From assembly GCA_017399765.1 (NCBI GenBank), contig JAFQBH010000008.1, forward strand, positions 34,125 through 98,124: DNA of 64,000 bases. Direction: 5' to 3'. The DNA is from Oscillospiraceae bacterium (lineage in GTDB: Bacteria > Bacillota > Clostridia > Oscillospirales > Ruminococcaceae). The first letter of the stretch is position 1. Each line of letters opens with the position of its first letter. A program made the position numbers and the translations under genes. Below, in pieces: positions 25,039 through 34,183 of the stretch. Under the pieces are notes generated by a model. The model ran no database searches. It had not been told where the DNA came from and saw only the letters and a program-made list of their open reading frames with translations.

Positions 25039-25066
25039 TCATGTAAAAAAAACGAGGTGAGCACGA

Positions 25067-26818
25067 ATGGCACTTGACGGAATCACGCTGAGCATGCTCA
25101 AAAATGAATTATCAGAAAAACTCATAGGAGCAAGAGTTGATAAAATACACCAGCCTTCAAAAGAAGAACTTGTTATATCTCTTCGCTGGAACGGCGGAAA
25201 CGGAAAAATTCTGATTTCCGCTTCTGCTTCTGCTCCGAGAATACATTTTACAGAAAGTTCTGTGGATAACCCTAAAAACCCGCCGATGTTCTGTATGCTA
25301 ATGAGAAAGCATCTTTCCGGCGCAAAGCTTGTTGGAATAGAACAGTTCGGGCTTGAAAGAATGCTTCATCTTTCTTTTTCGACCTATAATGAATTCGGCG
25401 ACCCGGTTATAATCAAACTCGCGGTCGAAATTATGGGCAGACACAGCAACATTATGCTCATCGGTCCTGATGGAAAAATCATTGATGCGATAAAACGCGT
25501 TACTGCGGATATGTCATCTGTTCGTCAGGTTATGCCCGGAATGACTTATGTTTTTCCTCCGGCGCAAAATAAAATGAACACCCTTGATGTTGACTGCATG
25601 GAACTTGTTTCAAGGCTTAAAAACGGAAGGGATATTCCGCTTTCCAAAGCGCTTATGGAAAACCTGGACGGCGTTTCACCGATTGTATGCCGTGAAATTT
25701 CCGATATAGTTACCGGAGGTTTTGATACAAAAGCGCATGATTTATCTGACAGTGAATGTGATAAACTTGAGGCTTGCCTTGAAAAAATCGCTGAAAGCAT
25801 AAAAAACGGAAACGCTGCTCCATATATGGTAATAGAAGAAAACGGACACCCTCTTGATTTTACTTTTATTAAAGTAAATCAATACGGCGATGCCATGGAG
25901 ATCCGTAAATTCGATTCTTTCAGTGCAATGCTCGATAAATTCTATTCGGAACGTTCCGGCGCTGACAGAATGAAACAGCGTTCAAACGATCTTTTCAAAT
26001 TTGTGGTCAATCTTGCGGACAGAATTTCCAGAAAACTTGACGTTCAGCGTCAGGAACTTGCCCGTTCCACCGAAAGAGATATCCTTCGCGTTAAAGGTGA
26101 GCTTATCCACGCTAACCTCTGGATGCTTGAAAAGGGAATGACTTCGGTCGTTCTGGAAAACTATTATGATAACTGCAAGCCTCTTGAAGTAAAACTTGAC
26201 CCAAGGCTTTCTCCCAACCAAAACGCGCAGCATTATTTCAGCGAATACCGCAAAGCGGATACGGCGGAAAGAATGCTCAAAAAATTCATTGAAAAAGGCG
26301 AAGCGGAACTTTCATATATCGAATCCGTATTTGATCTTCTTTCAAGAGCAAGAACAGATGATGAAGTTATTGCTATCCGAGAAGAGCTTGTTGCGCAGGG
26401 ATATCTTAAAAATCACCGAAAAAACAACCAGAAACCGGTGAAACTTGCGCCGAAAGAATATCTTTCCTCCGATGGTTTCAAAATCCTTTGCGGAAGAAAC
26501 AATATTCAGAACGATAAGCTCACTTTCAAAGATTCCAGAAAAAATGATATCTGGCTCCATACTCAAAAAATACACGGTTCGCACACCGTAATCGTAACAG
26601 AGGGCAGGGAAGTTCCGGAAACTACAATACAACAGGCGGCAATAGTCGCGGCTTATAATTCAAAAGCAAGGGAATCTTCGCTTGTTCCCGTGGATTATAC
26701 CGAAATCAAAAACGTTAAAAAACCTTCAGGTTCGGCTCCGGGAAAAGCTGTTTATGAACATTATAAAACAGCTTATGTAAGACCGGTGCAATTCGAAAAT
26801 ATTTTCGGGAATAAATGA
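25067..26818 (+). CDS. rqcH: Rqc2/RqcH-type ribosome quality control protein (NFACT)
   Basis: 583-residue full-length NFACT protein (formerly fibronectin-binding protein A). Order: NFACT-N domain (DGITLSMLKNELSEKL at the start), central helix-hairpin-helix and coiled coil (about 270-440), and NFACT-R domain with LCGRNNIQNDKLTF and DIWLHTQKIHGSHTVI. It binds stalled 50S subunits with peptidyl-tRNA and adds C-terminal alanine tails with tRNA-Ala. ATG 25067 sits after a GAGGTGAG site. Confidence 0.94.
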   Translation: MALDGITLSMLKNELSEKLIGARVDKIHQPSKEELVISLRWNGGNGKILISASASAPRIHFTESSVDNPKNPPMFCMLMRKHLSGAKLVGIEQFGLERMLHLSFSTYNEFGDPVIIKLAVEIMGRHSNIMLIGPDGKIIDAIKRVTADMSSVRQVMPGMTYVFPPAQNKMNTLDVDCMELVSRLKNGRDIPLSKALMENLDGVSPIVCREISDIVTGGFDTKAHDLSDSECDKLEACLEKIAESIKNGNAAPYMVIEENGHPLDFTFIKVNQYGDAMEIRKFDSFSAMLDKFYSERSGADRMKQRSNDLFKFVVNLADRISRKLDVQRQELARSTERDILRVKGELIHANLWMLEKGMTSVVLENYYDNCKPLEVKLDPRLSPNQNAQHYFSEYRKADTAERMLKKFIEKGEAELSYIESVFDLLSRARTDDEVIAIREELVAQGYLKNHRKNNQKPVKLAPKEYLSSDGFKILCGRNNIQNDKLTFKDSRKNDIWLHTQKIHGSHTVIVTEGREVPETTIQQAAIVAAYNSKARESSLVPVDYTEIKNVKKPSGSAPGKAVYEHYKTAYVRPVQFENIFGNK

Positions 26819-26819
26819 T

Positions 26820-27581
26820 ATGGAAAACTGGTTTTCGACAAAGCAAATTGATGAGAATACGTTTGTAATAAGCGAACCGAATCATTGGGAAGAAACAAAC
26901 TGTTATCTTCTTGTCGGAAAAGAAAACGCTCTTCTTATCGATACCGGTCTCGGGGTTTCGGATATTTCGAAAGAAGTCTTGAAAATCACCGATAAACCGG
27001 TCATAGCCGTTCCGACCCACGTTCATTGGGATCATATTGGCGGACTTTGGAATTTTCCCGAATTTTACGTTCATGAAGCTGAAAAGGACTGGATTGAAGG
27101 AAATTTTCCTCTTTCAAATGAATTTGTCCGGAAAATGCTTGTAAAGGATAATAACTTGACAGAGCGCATAAATATTGATGATTATGCGGTTTTTCAAGGT
27201 AATCCCAAAAAGATTCTTACAGATGGAGATATCATAGATTTAGGAAACAGAAAAATCAAAGTTTTGCATACTCCCGGACATTCTCCGGGTCATATGTGTT
27301 TTTTTGAAGAAAAAACAGGCTATCTTTTTTCCGGAGATTTAATTTATAAAGGAACTCTTTTTGCGAATTATGAATCAACCGACCCGGAAAAATATCTTGA
27401 ATCCGTTCAGAAGATAAGTAAGCTTCCGGTTAAACGCGTTTTTCCGGCTCATCACAGCATAGATATTCCGACCGATATAATATCCGATGTTGATAAAGGC
27501 TTGACGGACATTAAAAAGCAGGGAAAACTTTGTCACGGAAGCGGTTTGTTTGAATTTAATCAATGGAGCATAATTCTGTAA
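26820..27581 (+). CDS. Metallo-beta-lactamase fold hydrolase
   Basis: 253-residue MBL-fold protein. Metal ligands are in THVHWDHIGG (THxHxDH, about 61-70), HTPGHSPGHM (about 154) and the bridging Asp in LFSGD (about 172), with PAHHS near the C-terminus. This glyoxalase II-like set suggests a thioester or related hydrolase with unknown substrate. The start is two bases after the rqcH stop with only a weak ribosome site, which suggests coupled translation. A strong terminator follows. Confidence 0.87.
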   Translation: MENWFSTKQIDENTFVISEPNHWEETNCYLLVGKENALLIDTGLGVSDISKEVLKITDKPVIAVPTHVHWDHIGGLWNFPEFYVHEAEKDWIEGNFPLSNEFVRKMLVKDNNLTERINIDDYAVFQGNPKKILTDGDIIDLGNRKIKVLHTPGHSPGHMCFFEEKTGYLFSGDLIYKGTLFANYESTDPEKYLESVQKISKLPVKRVFPAHHSIDIPTDIISDVDKGLTDIKKQGKLCHGSGLFEFNQWSIIL

Positions 27582-27614
27582 AAAAAGCGGAGTGAAATTC
27601 ACTCCGCTTTTTTA
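27579..27614. terminator. Bidirectional terminator
   Basis: AAAAAAGCGGAGTG with complement CACTCCGCTTTTTT around five bases. It overlaps the end of the converging PPC gene. Confidence 0.9.
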
Positions 27615-28030
27615 AATATAAGTTCATCATATCCGCTTTCCGGATCATCCTCAACATCAATGAAAATTTCCGGAATTTCAGCAATTATCAGTTCGCAGGT
27701 TGTGTTTATTAAACAGCCTTCGCAAAGATGTCCTCCAATAGTTGATAAATCTTCTTTCGAAAGCGCTATATGAAGGTGACAGCGTTTTGCGCTTACCGTT
27801 CCGTTAAGACTTACGATTTCGCAATCTTCGTTAATTTCGCGGATTGTTATACCGGAAGCATCGCGGATTTTTCCTTTTGAGATACAGCCAACACCGGAAG
27901 CAACAAATCCTGCGGAGATATCTTTCTTTTTACAAAGTTCTTCGATGGATTTAAGGAGATCTTCGCCTCTGCGGAGTCTTACACAGTGGTATTTTGCGTT
28001 ACCGCAAACGGAAATAATTTCAGATTTCAT
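27599..28030 (-). CDS. PPC (DUF296) domain protein
   Basis: 143-residue single-domain protein of the PPC/DUF296 family, a trimeric fold found alone in bacteria and fused to AT-hooks in plants. Visible signatures are LRRGEDLLKSIEELCKKK, a glycine segment ASGVGCISKG, and the metal-type motif CHLHIALS with GGHLCEG. Start ATG 28030 follows AAAGGAG; it overlaps the stop of the upstream transporter gene by four bases. The terminator hairpin overlaps its last codons. Function is unknown. Confidence 0.85.
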   Translation of the reverse strand: MKSEIISVCGNAKYHCVRLRRGEDLLKSIEELCKKKDISAGFVASGVGCISKGKIRDASGITIREINEDCEIVSLNGTVSAKRCHLHIALSKEDLSTIGGHLCEGCLINTTCELIIAEIPEIFIDVEDDPESGYDELIFKKAE

Positions 28031-28938
28031 TCTGTAACAACTCCTTTCTGTTTTTCGGGAAGCTGAATTATAATTATCGAAATAAACATAAGAATACATC
28101 CGGCCGCTTCACGAAGGGAAGGAATCTGGTGAAGAATAACAGCGCCGGCAAGAACAGCAAAAACAGATTCAAGACTCATCAGAAGGGAAGCAACGCTCGG
28201 TTTTGTCCATTTTTGCGCAACGGTCTGAAGAGTGTAGCCGACTCCGCCGGAAAGAGCACCCGCATAAATAATAGGCAGCCAGGCGTTAAGTATATTTTGA
28301 AAGTTAGGTTTTTCAAAGATGAACATAACAACAACGGAAATTACTCCGCAAACAAGGAACTGAAGACAGGAGAGTTTAACGCAGTCAACCTTCGGCGCAA
28401 AATGTCCTATTGCGAGTATATGAATTGCATAAGCTACTGCACTTATCAGAACAACCAAATCTCCGTTGCTTATGGAAAGACTTTCGTTCATACAGAGAAG
28501 GTAAAGACCTGCGATTGCAAGAGCACAGCAGATCCATATCATTTTCGGAAGCTTTTGTTTCATCAAAAGGCCAAAGAAAGGAACGATGAGAATATAAAGA
28601 ACAGAAATAAAGCCTGCTTTTCCGACGGTTGTCTGGGAAATTCCGATTTGCTGTATTGTTGAAGCAAAAAAGATTATGATTCCGCAGATTATTCCGCCTT
28701 TAATAAGTTCTTTTTGTTCGGATTTTTCAGGTTTTCTGTATGTTCCGTTTCTTTTTTTTACGGAATCAAAAGCAAAATTTGCGATTATCAGCACAATTCC
28801 GCCGATTATGCATCTTATTCCGTTGAAAGTAATCGGTTCAACATATTCCATTCCGACACTTTGGGCAACAAATGCACATCCCCAAATAAGAGCGGTAAGA
28901 GTCAAACATAAATTTCCGAGCATTGCTTTGTTTTTCAT
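28027..28938 (-). CDS. EamA/DMT family transporter
   Basis: 303-residue permease with ten hydrophobic helices made of two EamA repeats (TALIWGCAFVAQSVGMEYV opens the first; the second starts near ALSISNGDLVVLISAVAYA). Family members export metabolites or amino acids; the substrate here cannot be assigned. The helix-ending AEKWTKPS-like motif (AQKWTKPSVASLLMSLESVF) near residue 245 is typical of the second repeat. The gene is the first of a two-gene unit with the PPC protein. Confidence 0.9.
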   Translation of the reverse strand: MKNKAMLGNLCLTLTALIWGCAFVAQSVGMEYVEPITFNGIRCIIGGIVLIIANFAFDSVKKRNGTYRKPEKSEQKELIKGGIICGIIIFFASTIQQIGISQTTVGKAGFISVLYILIVPFFGLLMKQKLPKMIWICCALAIAGLYLLCMNESLSISNGDLVVLISAVAYAIHILAIGHFAPKVDCVKLSCLQFLVCGVISVVVMFIFEKPNFQNILNAWLPIIYAGALSGGVGYTLQTVAQKWTKPSVASLLMSLESVFAVLAGAVILHQIPSLREAAGCILMFISIIIIQLPEKQKGVVTE

Positions 28939-29018
28939 TGGTTACCTCTGATAAAAAAAGAATGATATAATTTTACAATATTTAAAATAAAAAGAAAAGA
29001 CCGAAAAATCAATTATTA

Positions 29019-29047
29019 TTGAAAAAAAGGCCGCTATGATTTATAAT
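29019..29047 (+). promoter_or_regulatory. Promoter of plsY
   Basis: TTGAAA at 29019-29024, 17-base spacer, TATAAT at 29042-29047, 30 bases before the TTG start. Confidence 0.75.
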
Positions 29048-29076
29048 TGAATCATAAATTTACGGGAGGCTGTGCT

Positions 29077-29679
29077 TTGGAATATATAATCGGTGTTTTT
29101 ATCGGATATTTTTTCGGAAGTATCAACATGGCTAATATAATTTCAAAAAAACGCGGCATAGATATAAAAAAAGTCGGCTCGAACAATGCTGGCGCTTCCA
29201 ATGTTTTTATTTCCGTCGGTAAAATCGATGGAATAATCGTCGGCGCTTTCGATATATTAAAATCGTTTGCTGCTGCGCTTATTGTTTATCTGATATTTTC
29301 ACAAAATTTTACGGCTGGAGTAATTGCCGGAACAATGGCGATCATTGGTCATATTTTTCCGTTCTGGATGAAATTCAACGGAGGAAAAGGACTTGCTCCT
29401 TTTATGGGAATGGTTCTTTTCTATGACTGGAAGCTTTTTATATTTTTTGGAATTCTTATTATTGCAATAACACTGATTACGGATTATATTGGAATCAGTG
29501 CGCTTACAATAACAGCATTAATTCCTATTTATGCATTTTTATTTAAACACGAACAGGTATTGGCCGCTGTTTTTGCGGTAATTTCGGTCATAATGTGGTG
29601 CAAACATATTGAAAATATAAAAAGAATTGCAAACGGAACCGAAATCGGTTTTTTGAGAAAAAATAAGGTAAAAAAATAA
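29077..29679 (+). CDS. plsY: Acyl-phosphate:glycerol-3-phosphate acyltransferase
   Basis: Makes lysophosphatidic acid from acyl-phosphate and glycerol 3-phosphate at the membrane, the first step of phospholipid synthesis. The 200-residue protein has five membrane helices, the conserved loop motifs GSINMANI, KVGSNNAGASNVF and FNGGKGLAPFMG, and a basic C-terminus. The start TTG 29077 follows GGGAGG; the upstream in-frame ATG at 29047 overlaps the promoter -10 and is rejected. A terminator shared with ylmH follows. Confidence 0.92.
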   Translation: MEYIIGVFIGYFFGSINMANIISKKRGIDIKKVGSNNAGASNVFISVGKIDGIIVGAFDILKSFAAALIVYLIFSQNFTAGVIAGTMAIIGHIFPFWMKFNGGKGLAPFMGMVLFYDWKLFIFFGILIIAITLITDYIGISALTITALIPIYAFLFKHEQVLAAVFAVISVIMWCKHIENIKRIANGTEIGFLRKNKVKK

Positions 29680-29702
29680 AAGAGCCGGAAGGCTCTTTTT
29701 AT
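29678..29702. terminator. Terminator between plsY and ylmH
   Basis: AAAAGAGCC / GGCTCTTTT stem with a GGAA loop; T and A tracts on both sides. Confidence 0.85.
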
Positions 29703-30448
29703 TTATAAATTTTTGCGGTGCAGCGAAGTCTGCCTTTTTTGGTTTCGAGTTTTATTCCGAAATATATAAATTTCCCGTGACCTCTTACTGATATAATGTC
29801 ACGTTCTTTCGGAGTATATGAAGCGCTGAGCATCGGAATTCCGCCGACAAGAACTTTTTCGTGCTCACAAAGAGCCTTGCTTTCGCTTCGTGAGATTTTA
29901 TATATTGATGAAATTACTGAATCCAGCCTTTCCGAAGCAACAACAAATTCGCTTTCAACCGGCTTTGGAAGAGCATCTTCCGGAATTTTATCCGCTTTTG
30001 AGCACCGCACATTTGTATGTTTTATCTCAACCAGATTTTCGCAGATATAATCGGCAATATTATCGAGACAGGGCGCAAAGGCAACGTTTTCTTTAACTAT
30101 CAAATCACCGAGAGTGCTTCTTCTGATACCAAGCGACATTATTGAACCGAGAAAATCACGATGGGCAAGATCCCCGGAAAATTTCATTGAGCACGGTTCG
30201 ATTTTTATATATGAAATCGGAGCAGGTTCAATATATCCGCAAATTTCTTCGCTTCCGAAAACGCAGATAGCCTTTTCTGCGTTTTCATATCCGCCGTCAA
30301 AACAATAGGGAACACCTTTTACGCATGATCTCAGCAAAGATTGTTCCGCAGGGGAAAGAAATTCTGTGAAAGTATAGATGTTTTTGGAATATGCTCTTTC
30401 CGCGAGTTCAGTAAAACGTTTTTTAAGCATATTTTCTTCATCAGCCAT
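29699..30448 (-). CDS. ylmH: YlmH family S4-domain RNA-binding protein
   Basis: 249-residue protein with an N-terminal domain shared by YlmH proteins (TEFLSPAEQSLL, then a CFDGGYENAEK segment) and a C-terminal S4 RNA-binding domain (about 175-235: ASERLDSVISSIYKISRSE...). YlmH has been linked to the ribosome-associated rescue of nascent chains in Bacillus and usually lies in the division cluster near sepF and divIVA. Here it sits 27 kb away from those genes, which are at 57 kb. Own promoter not clearly seen. Confidence 0.9.
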   Translation of the reverse strand: MADEENMLKKRFTELAERAYSKNIYTFTEFLSPAEQSLLRSCVKGVPYCFDGGYENAEKAICVFGSEEICGYIEPAPISYIKIEPCSMKFSGDLAHRDFLGSIMSLGIRRSTLGDLIVKENVAFAPCLDNIADYICENLVEIKHTNVRCSKADKIPEDALPKPVESEFVVASERLDSVISSIYKISRSESKALCEHEKVLVGGIPMLSASYTPKERDIISVRGHGKFIYFGIKLETKKGRLRCTAKIYK

Positions 30449-30522
30449 TCAATCACGCCCCTTTCTGTGATATAATAAATTTTATCATAAAGAGCTGTCG
30501 CAGTCAATTTTTGGAGGCATTA

Positions 30523-31029
30523 ATGAAATACAAACTTATCAGAAGTAAAAGAAAAACCATGGAGCTTTCAATAGGCGATGATTTTTTGCCGCTTGTTAAA
30601 GCACCGCTTAAAATGAGCACGGAAGATATTGAAAAATTTGTTGCGAAGCACGAAAAATGGATTGAAAAACAAATTATAAAAAAACGTGAGCACGATGAAA
30701 AGTTTGCTCTTTCGCCCGAAGAAGAAACAATGCTCAAAGAAAAAGCTTTGCCTTATCTCACCGAAAGAACGGAATATTTTGCAAAGCTTATGGGTTTGAA
30801 ATACAACGGAATAAAAATCACTTCTGCCAAAAAGCGTTTTGGAAGCTGCAGCGTAAAAAACTCGATCTGCTATTCATGGCGCCTTATGCAATATCCTCTT
30901 GAGGCAATCGATTATGTTGTTGTCCATGAACTTGCTCATATTATTTATAAAAATCATGGTAAAGATTTTTATAAATTTATTGAAAAATATCTTCCGGACT
31001 ACGAAAAACGCGAAAAACTTCTTAAATAA
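30523..31029 (+). CDS. YgjP-like zinc metallopeptidase
   Basis: 168-residue member of the YgjP/DUF45 (M48-related) family. The active-site helix VVHELAHIIYKNHGKDFY carries the HExxH zinc motif and the third His. RFGSCSVKNSICYSWRLMQYP just before it is the conserved family strand. The protein is shorter at the N-terminus than typical YgjP (about 230), lacking part of the first beta domain. ATG 30523 follows GGAGG; the in-frame ATG at 30511 overlaps this site. Substrate unknown. Confidence 0.88.
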   Translation: MKYKLIRSKRKTMELSIGDDFLPLVKAPLKMSTEDIEKFVAKHEKWIEKQIIKKREHDEKFALSPEEETMLKEKALPYLTERTEYFAKLMGLKYNGIKITSAKKRFGSCSVKNSICYSWRLMQYPLEAIDYVVVHELAHIIYKNHGKDFYKFIEKYLPDYEKREKLLK

Positions 31030-31070
31030 AATAAAAATTCACAAAAATTTAATAAAAAAGGTCATAATTA

Positions 31071-31098
31071 TTGACAAAAACATTTTATATGGTATATT
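31071..31098 (+). promoter_or_regulatory. Promoter of the pot leader and operon
   Basis: TTGACA at 31071-31076, 16-base spacer, TATATT at 31093-31098. It would start a transcript near 31105, giving nearly 400 bases before potA. Confidence 0.6.
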
Positions 31099-31104
31099 TA
31101 TAAT

Positions 31105-31500
31105 GTTATTTTTGCATCTGTTGTTTGACAAAGAACCTTCGGTCAGAAGGAGGTGGAACTGTCGCAGCAAAACCGTTTTGGAAAAGCCGCGATAGAAAAC
31201 GTAAACGAATTGATTAGACCGGAATTTTTTGTCATATGAAACACTGCTTTCAAGCGGGAGCCTTCTAAAACCGGGCACAGCGGTAGATAACTTATGCGCG
31301 GCAACGTTTAGAACAAAACACTCTTTTGCGGGGTCGGTTCCAAGAGGAAAGCGGTGGGTCGACAGGTTTTTAACACGCATTGCAAAATCTTTCATTGCAA
31401 TGCGGCCATGCTGTAAAAAGCAGTATGAAAAATGGGTGAGGCTGCGGCCGGTGATCCTGTTTTTACCTTGCGTGACTTGAATCCGCAAAAGGGGGATGCA
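31105..31500 (+). ncRNA. Unassigned structured leader RNA upstream of potA
   Basis: About 395 bases between a consensus-like promoter and potA contain no convincing gene. The tract is more GC-rich than the flanking intergenic DNA and rich in complementary segments: CCTTC/GAAGG (31136-31150), CGTTTT/AAAACG (31173-31202), GCATTGCAA/TTGCAATGC (about 31377-31403), CATGCTG/CAGTATG (about 31407-31428), CCTT-GCG/CGC-AAAAGG (about 31467-31492), and a long-range pair GTCGCAGC (31161-31168) with GCTGCGGC (31441-31448). No hairpin with a T run is present. It does not show the core motifs of RNase P, tmRNA, SRP, T-box, SAM, lysine or cobalamin RNAs. Confidence 0.45.
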
Positions 31501-31502
31501 GA

Positions 31503-32561
31503 ATGGAAAATAGTACCATTATAAGCTTAAAGGATATTGTTGTTGAATTTGACGGAGAAAGTGTTCTTCGCCATATTAATCTCGATATCCGCAACCACGA
31601 ATTCGTCACACTTCTGGGACCTTCCGGCTGTGGTAAAACAACCACTTTGCGTATTATCGGAGGCTTTGTAAATCCCAAAAGCGGGGACGTTTTTTTTGAT
31701 GGAAAAAGAATCAATGATCTTCCGCCATATAAAAGGGAAGTCAATACCGTATTCCAGAAATACGCGCTTTTTCCGAATCTGAACGTTTACGAAAATATCG
31801 CTTTCGGACTTCGCCTTAAAAAAGTTCCGGATGAAGAAATCAGGGAAAGAGTTTTTGAAATGCTCGATCTTGTTAACATGCGCGGATATGAACGCCGCGA
31901 CGTTAACCTTCTTTCCGGCGGTCAGCAGCAGCGTGTTGCTATCGCAAGAGCTCTTATCAATAAACCCCAGGTCCTTCTTCTTGATGAACCTTTGGGCGCG
32001 CTTGATCTTAAGCTCCGTAAGGAAATGCAGATCGAACTTAAGAAAATCCAGCGCGAAACAAAAATCACTTTCATTTATGTCACTCATGACCAGGAAGAAG
32101 CTCTTACAATGAGCGATACCGTTATTGTTATGCGCGACGGTGAAATCCAGCAGATCGGTACTCCCATCGATATTTATAATGAGCCGATCAACGCTTTTGT
32201 TGCGGATTTTATAGGTGAATCCAACATTATCGACGGCGTTATGAAAAAGGATTACCTTGTTAATTTTGCCGGAAGAGATTTCGACTGCGTTGACTTCGGT
32301 TTTGAAGAAAACGAAAATGTTGACGTTGTAATCCGTCCGGAAGATATCAAAATTTCCGAACCGGAAAAAGGACAGATTACCGGAAAAGTTGAAAGCATTA
32401 TTTTCAAAGGCGTTCATTATGAAATCGTTGTAATAGATACAAACGGCTTTAACTGGAAAATCCATTCGACCCTTTATGAAGAACCGGGCAGGGAGGTTGG
32501 TCTTTCCGTAATTCCGGACGATATACACATTATGCATAAGATGGCGGAGGAAGAAAAATGA
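31503..32561 (+). CDS. potA: Spermidine/putrescine ABC transporter, ATPase
   Basis: ATPase of a polyamine importer. The 352-residue protein has Walker [10 protein letters not shown] (about 39-47), Q-loop VFQKYALFP, signature [15 protein letters not shown], Walker [13 protein letters not shown], and a C-terminal TOBE-type regulatory domain (from about 245; [16 protein letters not shown]). Start ATG is nine bases after AAGGGGG. It is the first of four overlapping genes potA-B-C-D. Expression is probably controlled in the long leader upstream. Confidence 0.94.
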   Translation: MENSTIISLKDIVVEFDGESVLRHINLDIRNHEFVTLLGPSGCGKTTTLRIIGGFVNPKSGDVFFDGKRINDLPPYKREVNTVFQKYALFPNLNVYENIAFGLRLKKVPDEEIRERVFEMLDLVNMRGYERRDVNLLSGGQQQRVAIARALINKPQVLLLDEPLGALDLKLRKEMQIELKKIQRETKITFIYVTHDQEEALTMSDTVIVMRDGEIQQIGTPIDIYNEPINAFVADFIGESNIIDGVMKKDYLVNFAGRDFDCVDFGFEENENVDVVIRPEDIKISEPEKGQITGKVESIIFKGVHYEIVVIDTNGFNWKIHSTLYEEPGREVGLSVIPDDIHIMHKMAEEEK

Positions 32562-33382
32562 CAAATTCCCGTTATCCTGCTTTTCCGTATATCGTTTTTA
32601 TGGCGATATTCATTGTGATTCCCCTTATAATGGTTGCATATTTTGCGTTCACCACTAATACAGGAGAGTTTACGATTCAGAACATAATCCGCGTAGGCGA
32701 TTATGTTCCGGTAATTATAAAATCGCTTTTTCTTGCCTTTGTAGCAACGGTTATCTGCCTTGGTCTCGGATATCCCTTTGCATATATAATGTCAAGAAAA
32801 ACCAGCAATATAAGAAGAACAATGTTCATGCTCATCATGCTTCCGATGTGGATGAACTTCCTTCTCAGAACTTATTCATGGATGACTATTCTCGAAAATA
32901 ACGGTCTTCTTAACCGTTTTCTCGGAATTTTCGGAATAGGACCTTTCGAAATGATAAACACCCAGGGTGCCGTTGTCCTCGGAATGGTTTATGACTATCT
33001 TCCTTTTATGATAGTTCCGCTTTATACTGTTATGATGAAGATGGATCATTCTCTGGTCCAGGCCGCCCAGGACCTTGGAGCAGATCCTTTCCAGGTCTTC
33101 ACACACGTTATTCTTCCGCAGACCATGCAGGGAATCAAAACCGGAATCACAATGGTTTTTGTCCCTTCCGTTTCGACTTTCGTAATTTCCAGAATGCTCG
33201 GCGGCGGTTCCGAACTTATGGTCGGTGACCTTATCGAAATGCAGTTCGGAAGCAACAACTATAACCCGAACCTTGGTTCCGCAATTTCGCTTGTTCTTAT
33301 GATAATCGTTCTTATCTGCATGAGCGTTATGAATCAGTTTGACAGCGATAACATCGACAAAGAGGGGAGGATTGCAATATGA
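32558..33382 (+). CDS. potB: Spermidine/putrescine ABC transporter permease PotB
   Basis: 274-residue inner-membrane permease with six helices. The ATPase-contact EAA loop is [20 protein letters not shown] near residue 170. [25 protein letters not shown] and [18 protein letters not shown] are typical PotB segments. Its start overlaps the potA stop by four bases. It pairs with PotC. Confidence 0.92.
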   Translation: MTNSRYPAFPYIVFMAIFIVIPLIMVAYFAFTTNTGEFTIQNIIRVGDYVPVIIKSLFLAFVATVICLGLGYPFAYIMSRKTSNIRRTMFMLIMLPMWMNFLLRTYSWMTILENNGLLNRFLGIFGIGPFEMINTQGAVVLGMVYDYLPFMIVPLYTVMMKMDHSLVQAAQDLGADPFQVFTHVILPQTMQGIKTGITMVFVPSVSTFVISRMLGGGSELMVGDLIEMQFGSNNYNPNLGSAISLVLMIIVLICMSVMNQFDSDNIDKEGRIAI

Positions 33383-34182
33383 AATTCCTTTCCAAATTTT
33401 ATGTTGGCATAATTTATGCTTTCCTCTATCTGCCGATTGCGGTTCTTATCGTTTTTTCATTCAACGATGCAAAAAGCCGTACCGTTTTCACGGATTTTAC
33501 ATTCAAATGGTATGAAAAACTCTTTACAAACGATATAATTCTCGGCGCTTTTGCAAATACTCTTTTTGTGGCTCTTGTTGCGGGAATTTGCGCAGTAGTC
33601 CTCGGAACACTTGCCGCCATAGGAATCAATGCAATGAACCAAAAGCTCCAGGGTTTGCTGCTCAATGTAACATATCTTCCCATGATAAACCCGGATATCA
33701 TAACCGGTGTTTCCCTGATGCTCCTTTTTGTTTTTATAAGAATGGAGCTTGGTTTCACTTCTCTTATTCTTGCGCATATCACTTTCAACGTTCCGATTGT
33801 AATTTTCAACGTACTTCCGAAGCTTCGCCAGCTTGACCGCAATATTTATAATGCGGCTCTTGATTTAGGATGTAACCCGGCTCAGGCTTTCAGAAAAGTT
33901 GTTCTTCCGGAAATTATGCCCGGAATTGCCGCAGGTTTTCTTCTTTCGATAACGTATTCGTTCGACGATTTTGCGGTCAGCTTTTTCACAAGCGCGGCGG
34001 ATTCCCAGACCCTTTCCGTTGTAATTTATTCAATGGTAAGAATGAAGGTAAGCCCGGAAATCAACGCACTTTCTACAATTATGTTCGTTGTTGTGCTACT
34101 TGTTTTGCTTCTTGTTAACATTAATGATGCAAGAAAAGAGAAAAAAATCAGACAAAGAAATATTTTAGAGGGAGAAGTTTAA
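33379..34182 (+). CDS. potC: Spermidine/putrescine ABC transporter permease PotC
   Basis: 267-residue permease with six helices and the EAA loop NAALDLGCNPAQAFRKVVLP near residue 158. The segment YLPIAVLIVFSFNDAK at the N-terminus and SFDDFAVSFF near residue 200 are PotC hallmarks. Start overlaps the potB stop by four bases. Codons and spacing show it belongs to the same transcript as potA, potB and potD. Confidence 0.92.
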   Translation: MKFLSKFYVGIIYAFLYLPIAVLIVFSFNDAKSRTVFTDFTFKWYEKLFTNDIILGAFANTLFVALVAGICAVVLGTLAAIGINAMNQKLQGLLLNVTYLPMINPDIITGVSLMLLFVFIRMELGFTSLILAHITFNVPIVIFNVLPKLRQLDRNIYNAALDLGCNPAQAFRKVVLPEIMPGIAAGFLLSITYSFDDFAVSFFTSAADSQTLSVVIYSMVRMKVSPEINALSTIMFVVVLLVLLLVNINDARKEKKIRQRNILEGEV

Positions 34183-34183
34183 T

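Noticed and set aside
31039-31488. A 149-codon open frame on the minus strand over the pot leader
   Set aside because: No ribosome site, no recognisable domain, and a stretch of low-complexity hydrophobic residues from AT-rich DNA at its end. The paired segments on the plus strand and the promoter orientation favour an RNA leader.
31105-31500. Possible tmRNA, RNase P RNA or T-box in the pot leader
   Set aside because: Short look-alikes occur (GTCGACAGG, AGGTGGAAC, GAGGAAAG) but the required surrounding motifs (tRNA-like ends, the ACAGAA/GAGGAAAGTCC pair, TGG-N-ACCGC) are missing.
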